64,000 nucleotides of DNA from Arthrobacter rhombi (GTDB lineage: Bacteria > Actinomycetota > Actinomycetes > Actinomycetales > Micrococcaceae): assembly GCF_900163545.1 (NCBI RefSeq), contig NZ_FUHW01000014.1, forward strand, positions 1-64,000, written 5' to 3'. The position numbers and the translations under genes were made by a program. Position 1 is the stretch's first letter. The number at the start of each line of letters is the position of its first letter. Below, piece after piece: positions 45,578 to 53,997 of the stretch. The notes beneath the pieces were generated by a model. That model did no database searches. It saw only the letters and a list, made by a program, of their open reading frames with translations, and had not been told where the DNA came from.

Positions 45578-45921
45578 CAGATGTCCTTCCCGTCTTCGAT
45601 CAACACGTTGGGGGCATCATCCGCGGCCCGCGATGCTTCCTCCATCATCTTCTCGTCACCACTGCGATAGGCGGCTGCCGTGGTTCGGATGGCCGAACAG
45701 GCATTCTCGATGCGGGTCTGGGCCGCTTCGGCTTGGAAAGCAAGGATCTCGCTCCACACTCCGGTCAGAGCAGCCGTGATGTCTTGCATCTTGCAAGCCT
45801 CCGCGGCCTCGTCCAAGGTGCTGCTCAGCGTCTTCCTTAACCCTGGAAGCAAATCGAGCTCGACTTCAACGTTGCTTGCAACGTTGTTCATAGCGTCGGG
45901 TGACAGGTCGTACGTTGTCAT
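45577..45921 (-). CDS. WXG100-like small protein
   Basis: 114 residues, almost entirely helical. W56-S57-E58 in ALTGVWSEILAFQAEAAQTRIENA is a WXG-type turn between two amphipathic helices, as in ESX substrates; the Gly is replaced by Glu. The C-terminal helix ends in DDAPNVLIEDGKDI. It is the first gene of a three-gene unit (WXG-like, large effector-like, LpqN-like) and probably partners the second gene. No EccB, EccC, EccD or EccE gene is in the window, so secretion would need machinery encoded elsewhere. The start is ATG (TTYDLSPDAMNN). Confidence 0.65.
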   Translation of the reverse strand: MTTYDLSPDAMNNVASNVEVELDLLPGLRKTLSSTLDEAAEACKMQDITAALTGVWSEILAFQAEAAQTRIENACSAIRTTAAAYRSGDEKMMEEASRAADDAPNVLIEDGKDI

Positions 45922-46019
45922 GGGGCGTTGTGCCTCTCCGCCGAGATCTGGGCCACGGAGAGAGCGCGACCACAAGCTACTGTTTCAGATATAGGTTATG
46001 GCACAGCTGGCCGACATCG

Positions 46020-46041
46020 CCATGGGGAGTTCTCCCCATGG
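46020..46041. promoter_or_regulatory. Perfect inverted repeat between the WXG-type operon and the membrane protein
   Basis: CCATGGGGAG (46020-46029) is followed after TT by its exact reverse complement (46032-46041). The palindrome lies about 100 bases from both divergent starts. It could be a regulator-binding site; its left arm also contains GGGGAG ahead of an ATG at 46038, so an RNA hairpin is another reading. TATACT at 46083-46088 is a good -10 box for the plus-strand gene. Confidence 0.55.
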
Positions 46042-46130
46042 TGGCCGCCCCTACCTACCCGTTGGCTACGGGCAGGCCCGCTTATACTGATGCCGCAGCA
46101 CTCCCCAGCCCAAGGAACGATTACGACGTC

Positions 46131-46760
46131 ATGGCCATGAGAAACCCCTATCTCTCCTTTGTCCGCAACCGGCTCATCGCCGCGCTGGTGGGCTCCGCAG
46201 TGGCACTTTTGTGGTTCGCGGCTTTCCGGGCTCCCGTCTTGTCCATCGCTGGGGACATCACCGGGGCGGAAATGGCCGAAACAGGCAGCCTGTCCATCAT
46301 CCAGCTGATCCGCTTCGCCGCGGGCATATTGCTTTTCACCTTCGTTCCGATCCTCGCCTACCTCGGTTGGCTTCGACTCATGCGCCCCGATGCAAGCAAG
46401 GTTGTCAGTCCCGGGGTACGGTTCACGACCATTGCCGCTGCGGTGGTTTCAATCGCCTTCTTTGTCATCTGCTGGCTGCCAAGCACCTCAAGTGCCACTT
46501 CCGTCCTCGATGCCTTCCACGAGGCGGCTGCCACCGAGGCGCTACCCGAAGGAGTCTTCCTCGGAAACACGCTGGCCGGCGCGGCAGTGACGACCGTCTT
46601 GTTAGTGGTCTTCGGTCTGATCTGCCTGTTCCTGGCGCCACCACCACGGCCTGCTGCCGACACCTCACACCCCGGCTTTCCTACCACCTGGTGGTCGTGG
46701 GTTCCGCTGCCTGCCTTCATGATCGGCGTCCTCGCGGGGGCGCTGCCCTTCGTCAGCTAA
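46131..46760 (+). CDS. Hypothetical four-helix membrane protein
   Basis: About 209 residues with four predicted membrane helices: ALVGSAVALLWFAAFRAP, QLIRFAAGILLFTFVPILAYLGW, FTTIAAAVVSIAFFVICWL, and TVLLVVFGLICLFLAPPP, plus a last hydrophobic stretch at the C-terminus (FMIGVLAGALPF). I do not recognise the family. The TATACT box at 46083 fits the start at 46131; an in-frame ATG at 46038 with GGGGAG upstream would add a 31-residue leader. It is divergent from the WXG-type operon across a perfect palindrome, so it may belong to that system. Confidence 0.65.
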   Translation: MAMRNPYLSFVRNRLIAALVGSAVALLWFAAFRAPVLSIAGDITGAEMAETGSLSIIQLIRFAAGILLFTFVPILAYLGWLRLMRPDASKVVSPGVRFTTIAAAVVSIAFFVICWLPSTSSATSVLDAFHEAAATEALPEGVFLGNTLAGAAVTTVLLVVFGLICLFLAPPPRPAADTSHPGFPTTWWSWVPLPAFMIGVLAGALPFVS

Positions 46761-46853
46761 GGGACACCGCCTGGTATCGATCACTGCGGTGTCACGCCCC
46801 GGGCACCGCGTAGCATGGGGCTGACCTTGTCTTCCCATCCCCAGGAGCACCCC

Positions 46854-47915
46854 ATGGCTGATGACGTCCGCACGCCGCGCACCCCGGAAACCCACGATCC
46901 GTACGTCGCCGCCCTCGAGCGCTACGACGACCTCCAGTACCGCAGGGTCGGCAACTCCGGCCTGTTGCTGCCGCCGCTGAGCCTGGGCCTGTGGTGGAAC
47001 TTCGGTGACAACAGGACCTTCGACACCCAGCGCGAAATCCTCCGCCACGCCTTCGACCACGGGATCACCCACTTCGACCTGGCGAACAACTACGGCCCAC
47101 CCGCCGGTTCGGCGGAGGAGAACTTCGGACGCATGATGCGCACCGATTTCCGCCCCTACCGCAACGAAATGATCATCTCCTCGAAGGCCGGCTACGACAT
47201 GTGGCCGGGGCCCTACGGGAACTGGGCCTCGGCCAAGTATCTCCGTGCCTCCGCCGACGAATCCCTGCAGCGCATGGGGTTGGACTACGTCGACATCTTC
47301 TATTCGCACCGCCCCGATCCCCAGACGCCCATCGAGGAAACCGTGGGCGCCCTGGACCAACTGGTCCGCCAGGGCAAGGCCCTGTACGTCGGCATCTCTT
47401 CTTATTCCCCCGAGCGGACCGCCGCCGCCAAGGCCGTGGCCCGTGAACTCGGTACACCGTTGGTGATCCACCAGCCCTCCTACTCGATGCTCAACCGCTG
47501 GGTCGAGGACGGGCTGCTGGACACCCTGAAGGAACTGGGGATGGGCTCGATCGCGTTCACCCCCTTGGCGCAGGGCCTACTGACCGGAAAATATCTGGAC
47601 GACAAGAATGCGGTCCCTTCCGGAGGCAGGTCCTCGTTGGCCGGGCTCACCGAGGAGAACCTGTCCACGGTCCGTGAGCTGGCCCGGCTGGCCGAACAAC
47701 GCGGTCAGACCCTGGCCCAGCTGGCGATCGCCTGGCTGCTGCGCGAGGGCGGAGTGACCTCGGTGCTCATCGGGGCCTCCTCGACCCGGCAATTGGATGA
47801 GAACCTCTCGGCCGTGGAGAACACTTCCTTCTCCACGGAGGAACTGGAACTCATTGACGGGATCACCAACGGTGCCGATAGCGTGGATATCTGGCGCCGT
47901 TTCTCCCAGTCCTAG
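46854..47915 (+). CDS. Aldo/keto reductase (L-glyceraldehyde-3-phosphate reductase-like)
   Basis: 353 residues. The TIM-barrel signatures are ITHFDLANNYGPPAGSAEENFGRMM (catalytic Asp and Tyr), IISSKAGYDMWPGPYGNWASAKYL (Lys), YVDIFYSHRPDP (His), and C-terminal NADPH-binding TSVLIGASSTRQLDENL. The insertion MWPGPYGNWAS marks the YghZ/Gpr group, which reduces L-glyceraldehyde-3-phosphate and methylglyoxal. The ATG is behind CAGGAG. It is a cytoplasmic enzyme. The TPM-domain gene starts 40 bases later but is functionally unrelated as far as I can see. Confidence 0.94.
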   Translation: MADDVRTPRTPETHDPYVAALERYDDLQYRRVGNSGLLLPPLSLGLWWNFGDNRTFDTQREILRHAFDHGITHFDLANNYGPPAGSAEENFGRMMRTDFRPYRNEMIISSKAGYDMWPGPYGNWASAKYLRASADESLQRMGLDYVDIFYSHRPDPQTPIEETVGALDQLVRQGKALYVGISSYSPERTAAAKAVARELGTPLVIHQPSYSMLNRWVEDGLLDTLKELGMGSIAFTPLAQGLLTGKYLDDKNAVPSGGRSSLAGLTEENLSTVRELARLAEQRGQTLAQLAIAWLLREGGVTSVLIGASSTRQLDENLSAVENTSFSTEELELIDGITNGADSVDIWRRFSQS

Positions 47916-47955
47916 TCGGGGCGGCGGAACCGAGCACCGACGAGGAGGCCACCGG

Positions 47956-49452
47956 GTGAACACCGACCTGCGACCTGTCAGGGACAGGGAACCAACGACG
48001 ACGGCGGGAGCCCGCCTGGCCCGGCTCCTGGCAGCGGCCGCGCTGGCCGTGGCGGCCCTGGTGGGCGTCGGCTCGCCCGCCCAGGCAAACCCCCCGAAGG
48101 ACGTCGTCGTCACGGACACCGCAGGCATCCTCGACGAGTCGAAGCTGGTCCCGGCCATCAAGGACACCAGCTTCCGCAGCCCCACCACCGTCGTCGTCCT
48201 CACCCAACGGGGGGCCAAGGATGACATCTTCAACGAGCGGGTCCTGGCCTACGCCCGGGACCACCACCCCGAATGGCTCAGCGCCGACAGACAGAAGTGG
48301 GCCGACGGGCTCTTCATCGTCGCCATCGACCCTGACGGCCGGCATATCGGCACCTACCTGGGCGAGGACCGCAAGGTCAGCATGGATGCCCAATCCGATA
48401 TCCAGGATGCGGCGAAGGACCTCCTGGCCGACGCCCAGTGGACGGATGGGGCCATTGATGCGGTCCAGGCCGGAGCACGGATCATCAACCGGCCGTGGTA
48501 CCTGCACCCGGTGACGTTCGTCCTCGGCGGGCTGGGCGTCCTGGTGGTCGGGGCCGTGGTGGTGTTGGTCTTGAACGAACAACGCAAGAACCGGCGCTCG
48601 TTTGCCGAAGCACTCGCCCAGGGCGATGAGGCCTACGCCAACGTGACGATGGACCTGGACATCACCGAACTCAACGCCCGGACCATTCCCACCGAATCCG
48701 CCTACGGTGCCCGGGTCCTGGAGCGGTATCGGGAGTTCCGCACCCGGTACACCCAGTTGACCGGCCAACGCCGCGACCTTGAGACGGTGCCAACCAGGGT
48801 CCGCTCCACCGTCGAAGGCGTCCGCCAGGCGGAGGCCTTCGCCGAGGCAGCCGTCTCCCTGGACAAGCTCGACGATGTCATCGCCGACGCCAACTCATTC
48901 CTGAACCATGACTCGAGCTGGGACGAGGCGTGGGAGAACCAGACCCGCGATCTGCGCGAGGACCTTGACGGCATCGACGAGGTGCTCAAGACCTCCGCAG
49001 CGGACCCCAACGAAGCAACTGCCGCATCGCTGCTGTCCTTCCGCGATGAGATCCAGGCTGCCCTGCCCTCCTGGCGTGCCGGCCTGGCCGACGGCAGCAT
49101 GACCCCCGACGAGGGGCTCGATACCCTCCGGGACACCCGTGCACGACTCTCGGAACTTTTCCAGGCCCATGCCGAGGCGGCGATCACCGCCCACGCTTCC
49201 TCCACCGCGGAGGAAGAACTCATGCGCCAGGAGCTCAAACAGGCCCAGGAAGAATCCACCCGGCCACGCGCCCGGAGGACCAGCATCCTGACCACGTCCT
49301 ACCCCGGGGTCTTCTACTTCAGCGCCGCCACCATGAACACCGGCTACACCTCCGGCCAGGCATCGGTGGCCAGCGCCCAGAGTTCGTCCTCCTCCGGCTA
49401 CGGCAGCAGCGGCGGTAGTTTCTCGGGCTCCGGCAGCTCCTCGAGCTTCTAG
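47956..49452 (+). CDS. TPM-domain membrane protein (DUF5129 type)
   Basis: 498 residues starting at GTG behind GAGGAGG. A signal-like segment (LLAAAALAVAALVGVGSPAQA) is followed by a TPM-type domain (VVVTDTAGILDESKLVPAI, then GLFIVAIDPDGRHIGTYLG), a single membrane helix at about residues 190-212 (VTFVLGGLGVLVVGAVVVLVL), and a cytoplasmic coiled-coil region of about 240 residues rich in Glu, Asp and Arg. It ends in a low-complexity Gly/Ser tail (SSSSGYGSSGGSFSGSG). TPM proteins are linked to photosystem repair in plants; here the role is unknown, perhaps envelope quality control. Confidence 0.88.
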   Translation: MNTDLRPVRDREPTTTAGARLARLLAAAALAVAALVGVGSPAQANPPKDVVVTDTAGILDESKLVPAIKDTSFRSPTTVVVLTQRGAKDDIFNERVLAYARDHHPEWLSADRQKWADGLFIVAIDPDGRHIGTYLGEDRKVSMDAQSDIQDAAKDLLADAQWTDGAIDAVQAGARIINRPWYLHPVTFVLGGLGVLVVGAVVVLVLNEQRKNRRSFAEALAQGDEAYANVTMDLDITELNARTIPTESAYGARVLERYREFRTRYTQLTGQRRDLETVPTRVRSTVEGVRQAEAFAEAAVSLDKLDDVIADANSFLNHDSSWDEAWENQTRDLREDLDGIDEVLKTSAADPNEATAASLLSFRDEIQAALPSWRAGLADGSMTPDEGLDTLRDTRARLSELFQAHAEAAITAHASSTAEEELMRQELKQAQEESTRPRARRTSILTTSYPGVFYFSAATMNTGYTSGQASVASAQSSSSSGYGSSGGSFSGSGSSSSF

Positions 49453-49610
49453 AACCGCACCACCCGCATCCCGGGCCCTTGCACTGAAGCAGGGCCGCCA
49501 AAATGTGCAGATGCAGTGACTCGATTCACAAACCCGGGTATCCGCGACATGATGGGTCCGTGCGGCCTCCGCCGAGGGCGCCGTGAGTTTCAATGAAGAG
49601 GAGACCGGCA

Positions 49611-51011
49611 GTGACCACCACCGCCCAGCAGTCCAACCCGTCCGGCTACCGCGTGCAGAACCCCGCCACCGGCGAGGTCGTCGAGACCTTCGAAACCGCG
49701 ACCGATGCCCAGGTCGTTCAGGCCGTGGACGCCGCCCAGGCCGCCTACGAATCCTGGGGCGCCCTGCCCATCGCCGAGCGGGCCGTCGTCGTCAAGCGCG
49801 TCGCCGAACTGTTCACCGAACGTGCCGATGAGCTCGCCTCGACGATCACCCTGGAGATGGGCAAGCCATTCTCGGAGTCCAAGGGCGAAGCCGAATTCTG
49901 CACCGACATCTTCAACTACTTCGCCACCGAGGGCCCCACCCTGGCCGCCGATCAGGAGATCAACGCCATCGGTGGTGGCCGCGCCGTGGTCCAGCGGTTG
50001 CCCGTCGGCCCGCTGCTGGGCATCATGCCGTGGAACTACCCGTACTACCAGGTCGCCCGTTTCGTGGCACCCAACCTGATGCTCGGCAACACCATCGTGC
50101 TCAAACACGCCGAAACCTGCCCCCGTTCGGCCATGGCCATCGCCCAGATCATGGACGATGCCGGCGTTCCGGCAGGTGCTTACGTGAACTTGTTCGCCAC
50201 CCATGATCAGATTGCCGACATCATCGCCGACCCGCGGATCCAGGGGGTCTCACTGACCGGTTCCGAGCGAGCCGGGGCCATCATCGGCCAGTTGGCCGGA
50301 CAAAACCTCAAGAAGGCCGTGCTCGAGCTCGGCGGTTCAGATCCCTACGTGGTGCTGGACTCCGAGGACGTCAAGGCAGCGGCCAAGCTGGCCTGGGACA
50401 CCCGGATCGAAAACACCGGCCAGGCCTGCAACTCCAATAAGCGCATGATCGTCATGGAGGATATCTACGACGATTTCGTGGCCGGTCTCACCGAGCAGGC
50501 CAACGGTCTGGTTCCCGGGGACCCGGCCACGGAGGATGCTGGTACGTTCGGCCCACTGTCTTCCCGCGCCGCAGCCGAGGCAGTGCACGAGCAGGTGCAG
50601 GACGCCGTGTCCAAGGGCGCCACCCTGCACGCCGGCGGAACCCTCCATGACGGACCATCCTGCTACTACTCCCCTGCCGTATTGACCGGCATCACCAAGG
50701 ATATGCGGGCCTACCGCGAAGAGCTCTTCGGCCCGGTCGCCGTCGTCTATAAGGTCTCCTCCGACGAAGAGGCCATCAAGCTCGCGAATGATACCCAATA
50801 TGGTCTCGGCGGCGCGGTCTTCAGCACCGATGAAGAGCGGGCCCGCAAGCTCGCTCACCGGCTGCAGGTCGGCATGGCCAACGTGAACGGCATCGGCGAG
50901 GACGCCGACTTGCCGTTCGGCGGGGTCAAGCGTTCGGGCTACGGTCGCGAGCTGGGCCCACTAGGAATGGACGAATTCGTGAACAAACGTCTGTTCTACA
51001 TCGCGGATTAG
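49611..51011 (+). CDS. NAD(P)-dependent succinate-semialdehyde/aldehyde dehydrogenase
   Basis: 466 residues. The GTG start has GAGGAG eight bases upstream; the earlier in-frame ATG lies just before that site and is unlikely. LGIMPWNYPYYQVARFVAPN is the cofactor-binding region, E239 is in VLELGGSDPYVVLD and the catalytic C273 in NTGQACNSNKRM; their 34-residue spacing is normal. LPFGGVKRSGYGRELG closes the protein. It resembles the group of short succinate-semialdehyde dehydrogenases (GabD/YneI-like). No GABA transaminase is nearby, so the physiological substrate is inferred only from sequence. Confidence 0.93.
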   Translation: MTTTAQQSNPSGYRVQNPATGEVVETFETATDAQVVQAVDAAQAAYESWGALPIAERAVVVKRVAELFTERADELASTITLEMGKPFSESKGEAEFCTDIFNYFATEGPTLAADQEINAIGGGRAVVQRLPVGPLLGIMPWNYPYYQVARFVAPNLMLGNTIVLKHAETCPRSAMAIAQIMDDAGVPAGAYVNLFATHDQIADIIADPRIQGVSLTGSERAGAIIGQLAGQNLKKAVLELGGSDPYVVLDSEDVKAAAKLAWDTRIENTGQACNSNKRMIVMEDIYDDFVAGLTEQANGLVPGDPATEDAGTFGPLSSRAAAEAVHEQVQDAVSKGATLHAGGTLHDGPSCYYSPAVLTGITKDMRAYREELFGPVAVVYKVSSDEEAIKLANDTQYGLGGAVFSTDEERARKLAHRLQVGMANVNGIGEDADLPFGGVKRSGYGRELGPLGMDEFVNKRLFYIAD

Positions 51012-51035
51012 CAGGTCAGCGCCCGTTTGCTCGCC

Positions 51036-51072
51036 TAGAGTGGTGGTCATGAAACCAGAGGTCATCCGATGA
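51036..51072 (+). promoter_or_regulatory. Promoter and seven-codon leaderless mini-ORF before the AI-2E-family gene
   Basis: TAGAGT (51036-51041) is followed after seven bases by ATG. That frame reads MKPEVIR and stops at TGA (51070-51072), so its stop overlaps the start of the transporter gene (ATGA). AGAGGT inside the mini-ORF serves as the transporter's ribosome-binding site. If real, ribosomes finishing the leader peptide would feed translation of the next gene. Confidence 0.4.
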
Positions 51073-52277
51073 GTCTTCGATTATTCCGCCGCCGCTCCGG
51101 GCGCAGCTCTGCCCCGGCACTTCCCGTCAGTCCCGGCGCGCGCCACGCCCAGCTCGATGCGCTGGGGCCCGCGGATTCCCGGGTGGCCCCCGCCGACCGG
51201 GTGGCTCTGCTGTGGTCCAACGCGTTGGGCCGCAACGCCACCCGGGCCGCTCAGATCCTGCTGGTGCTCGTTCTGACCGGTGTGGCAGTCGTCGGGTTGG
51301 CCCAGGTGAGCGTCGTGGTGCTTCCGTTGTTGATCGCCCTGATCCTCACCAGTGCCATGTGGCCACTGGTGATGTTCATGCGTCGACACCTCTCCTCGAT
51401 GCTGGCCGCCTGGACGGTCTTCCTGGGGTCCTTGGTGGTCCTGGGCGGGATCGGCACGGCCATTGTCTTCGCCGTGCGCGCCGAATGGTCGGGGCTCGTG
51501 GATCAGGCCGTCGAGGGTTTCGGTCAACTGCAGGACCTGGCCAAGGACCTCCCCATTCAGATCGGCCAAAAGCAGATCGATGAAGGCGTCAGTGTCGTCA
51601 CCGATTTCCTGACCAGCAAGCAGTTCGGCGCCGGCGCACTGTCGGGGATCTCGGCTGCCGGGAGCTTCTTCACCGGGCTGGTCCTCCTGCTGGTGATCCT
51701 GTTCTTCTTCCTGAAGGACGGCGACAAGATCTGGGCCTTCTTCCTGTCCTGGGTCCCGCGCAGCCATGACGCCCACTGGCGCGCCAGCGGATACCGCACC
51801 ATCCACACCCTGGGTGGCTACATCCGCGGCACGGCCATCGTCGCCTTCGTTGACGCCTCAGGTATCGGAATCGCCTTGTGGATCCTGCAGGTTCCCTTGG
51901 CCCTGCCCTTGGCGGCCATCGTCTTCATCACCGCCTTCATCCCGATCGTCGGAGCCACCTTCGCCGGCATCCTGGCCTCGTTGGTCGCCTTGGTGGCCAA
52001 TGGCCCCGTGGTCGCCCTGATCGTGCTCGGCGTGGTGATCCTGGTGAACCAGCTCGAAGGCAACTTCCTCCAGCCCGTCGTCATGGGTCAGGCCCTGCAC
52101 CTGCACGCGCTGGTCATCCTGCTCGCATTGACCGTCGGCACCGTGCTCAGTGGCGTCGTCGGCGCAGTACTGTCGGTCCCGCTGACCGCCGTCGGCTGGG
52201 CCATCGTGAAGATCTGGACCGGACGGGACCCGGAAGCCGTCGAGGAATACAAGCCCGCGACGGCCGACGGGGAGTAG
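51069..52277 (+). CDS. AI-2E-family (PerM/TqsA-type) transporter
   Basis: 402 residues, eight predicted membrane helices. TGVAVVGLAQVSVVVLPLLIALILTSAMWPLVMFMRR opens the membrane part, followed by a large extramembrane loop (about residues 145-195), and ITAFIPIVGATFAGILASLVALVANGPV is the family signature, with ILVNQLEGNFLQPVVMGQALHLHAL behind it. Despite the name, few members move autoinducer-2; some are Na+/H+ antiporters. The first 50 residues form a basic, Ala/Pro-rich cytoplasmic leader. Copy 4 of the small-RNA family follows its stop. Confidence 0.93.
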   Translation: MSLRLFRRRSGRSSAPALPVSPGARHAQLDALGPADSRVAPADRVALLWSNALGRNATRAAQILLVLVLTGVAVVGLAQVSVVVLPLLIALILTSAMWPLVMFMRRHLSSMLAAWTVFLGSLVVLGGIGTAIVFAVRAEWSGLVDQAVEGFGQLQDLAKDLPIQIGQKQIDEGVSVVTDFLTSKQFGAGALSGISAAGSFFTGLVLLLVILFFFLKDGDKIWAFFLSWVPRSHDAHWRASGYRTIHTLGGYIRGTAIVAFVDASGIGIALWILQVPLALPLAAIVFITAFIPIVGATFAGILASLVALVANGPVVALIVLGVVILVNQLEGNFLQPVVMGQALHLHALVILLALTVGTVLSGVVGAVLSVPLTAVGWAIVKIWTGRDPEAVEEYKPATADGE

Positions 52278-52359
52278 CCTCCCGGCCGGAGACACCGATC
52301 CCGGGCAATACCCACGCGGCATACAGGTAGCTCAAAGTTTCGGCCCCTAGAGTTATCAG

Positions 52360-52420
52360 TACCTCATCAGGTGCGAGTGATGAAACAGCAAGGCCCCAGT
52401 CCTGCCCGGACTGGGGCCTT
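52360..52420 (+). ncRNA. Putative small RNA, copy 4 of a five-copy family
   Basis: TAGAGT (52348-52353) is six bases before the 5' end. ACCT-CATC-AGGT forms the first hairpin, then GCGAGTGATGA, then a perfect 13-bp stem (52390-52402 with 52408-52420) with a five-base loop TGCCC, and CATCATG behind it. AAGTTTCGG lies upstream of the -10 box and is shared with copy 3. It stands between the AI-2E-family gene and the convergent transporter gene, where it may also end transcription. Confidence 0.6.
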
Positions 52421-52445
52421 CATCATGTTCCGCGCTTTCCCCCGC

Positions 52446-53816
52446 CTAGAGCGAGACGATCACCAGTGTCGCGGCGAAGACCAGCCCGGAAGCGATCAGC
52501 ACGATCGTGGTGTATCCGAGAATGTCACGCATCTTCAGCCCCGCGATGGCCAGCAGCGGCAACGCCCAGAACGGCTGGATCATGTTGGTCCACTGATCCC
52601 CGTAGGCCACGGCCATGATCGGGACCGAGGGGTCCACTCCCAGTTGTTCGGCCGCCGTGAGCATGATCGGGGCTTGAACGGCGAATTGGCCGCCGCCTGA
52701 GGGGACGAAGAAGTTCACCACTCCGGCGCTGAGGAACGCCAAGACCCCGAAGGTCTGGGGCGTCGAGATCGCCACGAAGGCGTTGGAGACCAGCACAATC
52801 AACCCGCTCCCCTGCATGATGCCCAGAATGCCCGCATAGAGCGGGAACTGCAGCAGGATCTCCCCGACGTTCGAGGCAGCGTCCTTGGTGAGGGCCACCA
52901 GCTCGAACGGGTGGCGCACCAACAACAAGATCAGTGCCAGGAAAGACCAGTTCACGATGTCCAGGGTCAGGCTCCCACCCTGGGCGAAATGGATGACCAG
53001 GTAGGCCACCAGCATGATGCCCAACAGCAAGGTGGGCAGCCGGCTGGCATCGACACGGTCCGCGGGTGTGAGGACCTCCTCCTCGACGACCACCCCCGCT
53101 TCACGAGCATCACGGGTCAGCTCCACGATCTTGTCCGACTGTCGGGGCGCAATCAAGAACAGGGCCAGGGCGACGACGGCGATCGTGATGACGGCAGCAA
53201 TCATGTTCCAGCTCGAGAACGTGGTCTCCGAGATCGGCAGCGGTGCACCCAACTCCTCGGCAATGAAGGAGTCGGGGGTGGCTGCTGTCAACGGCCCCGA
53301 ACCCGAGTAGCCCATATGCCAGACAACGAATCCGGCGAACCCGCAGGCCACCAGCATCGGGAAATGCAGTTTCATTCCGCGTTCGCGTCCCTGGGCTGCG
53401 ACCTCCTTGGCGAGCAGGGCTCCCACGACGAGCCCGAGGCCCCAGGTGATCAGCGAGGCGACGGCCGCCACGAGGAAGACGAAGAGGTAGGCCTGGATCG
53501 GCGAACGGGGGATCCCGCCCAGAAACCCCAGAAGCCTGCGGACCGGACGGGTGTTGGCCAGGATATATCCCAGCAGGAGCACCAGAGCCATCTGGGTCAT
53601 GAAGGCCAGCAACCCGGCCAGCCCGTCACCCCAGCTTTTGATAATCAGTACCGGGGAGGAACCGGTCAGGGCCAACGCCAGGACGGCGACGATGAAGGTC
53701 AGCACGATGGCGAAGACCAGCGCCGAGGGAATGAACTTTTCGACCAGATGGTTGACCGGACGCATGGCCCGTGACAGGACCGTGCCTTGCTGATCGGTAG
53801 CGGTGCGGTTGCGCAC
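52446..53816 (-). CDS. atoE: Short-chain fatty acid / C4-type carboxylate transporter (AtoE family)
   Basis: 456 residues with about eleven membrane helices. FIPSALVFAIVLTFIVAVLAL and FVVWHMGYSGSGPLTAATPDSFI are family-defining, as is the C-terminal FFVPSGGGQFAVQAPIMLTAAEQLGV with QWTNMIQPFWALPLLAIAGL. It takes up short-chain fatty acids such as acetoacetate or butyrate. The start is GTG at 53816 (VRNRTATDQQ) behind GAGGTG; the open frame continues upstream to 53906 without family similarity. Copies 4 and 5 of the small-RNA family flank it on both sides on the opposite strand. Confidence 0.9.
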   Translation of the reverse strand: MRNRTATDQQGTVLSRAMRPVNHLVEKFIPSALVFAIVLTFIVAVLALALTGSSPVLIIKSWGDGLAGLLAFMTQMALVLLLGYILANTRPVRRLLGFLGGIPRSPIQAYLFVFLVAAVASLITWGLGLVVGALLAKEVAAQGRERGMKLHFPMLVACGFAGFVVWHMGYSGSGPLTAATPDSFIAEELGAPLPISETTFSSWNMIAAVITIAVVALALFLIAPRQSDKIVELTRDAREAGVVVEEEVLTPADRVDASRLPTLLLGIMLVAYLVIHFAQGGSLTLDIVNWSFLALILLLVRHPFELVALTKDAASNVGEILLQFPLYAGILGIMQGSGLIVLVSNAFVAISTPQTFGVLAFLSAGVVNFFVPSGGGQFAVQAPIMLTAAEQLGVDPSVPIMAVAYGDQWTNMIQPFWALPLLAIAGLKMRDILGYTTIVLIASGLVFAATLVIVSL

Positions 53817-53932
53817 TAAAAACACCTCGCGGGTTTCAGGAGTGGGTGACGCTCGCCACATTACCCGTGGTTTGCAGTCAACCCCCACCGCACGCACAGC
53901 GAACAACTAGGTTCGGACCTTAGTGTTTTAAG

Positions 53933-53993
53933 TACCTCATCAGGTGCGAGTGATGAATCCGGCCCCGGCTTTCTCCCCCCGAAAGCCGGGGCC
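53933..53993 (+). ncRNA. Putative small RNA, copy 5 of a five-copy family
   Basis: TAGTGT (53921-53926) lies six bases before the 5' end, preceded by TTCGGACCT as in copy 2. The core ACCT-CATC-AGGT-GCGAGTGATGA is identical to copy 4. The 3' stem is 13 bp and perfect (53961-53973 with 53981-53993); the seven-base loop is T followed by six C. TTCTTCA follows, and its last three bases are also the galK stop on the other strand, so the hairpin may also serve as the terminator of the galactoside operon. Confidence 0.6.
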
Positions 53994-53997
53994 TTCT

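Noticed and set aside
46038..46130. N-terminal extension of the four-helix membrane protein from ATG 46038
   Set aside because: Possible because of GGGGAG upstream, but the TATACT box at 46083 would put the transcript start downstream of it.
52371..52700. A family of short proteins starting VRVM encoded by the repeated elements
   Set aside because: GTGCGAGTGATG reads as V-R-V-M in four of five copies, but copy 3 breaks it (I instead of M) and the following residues differ wholly while the stem pairing is kept; structured RNA explains the data better.
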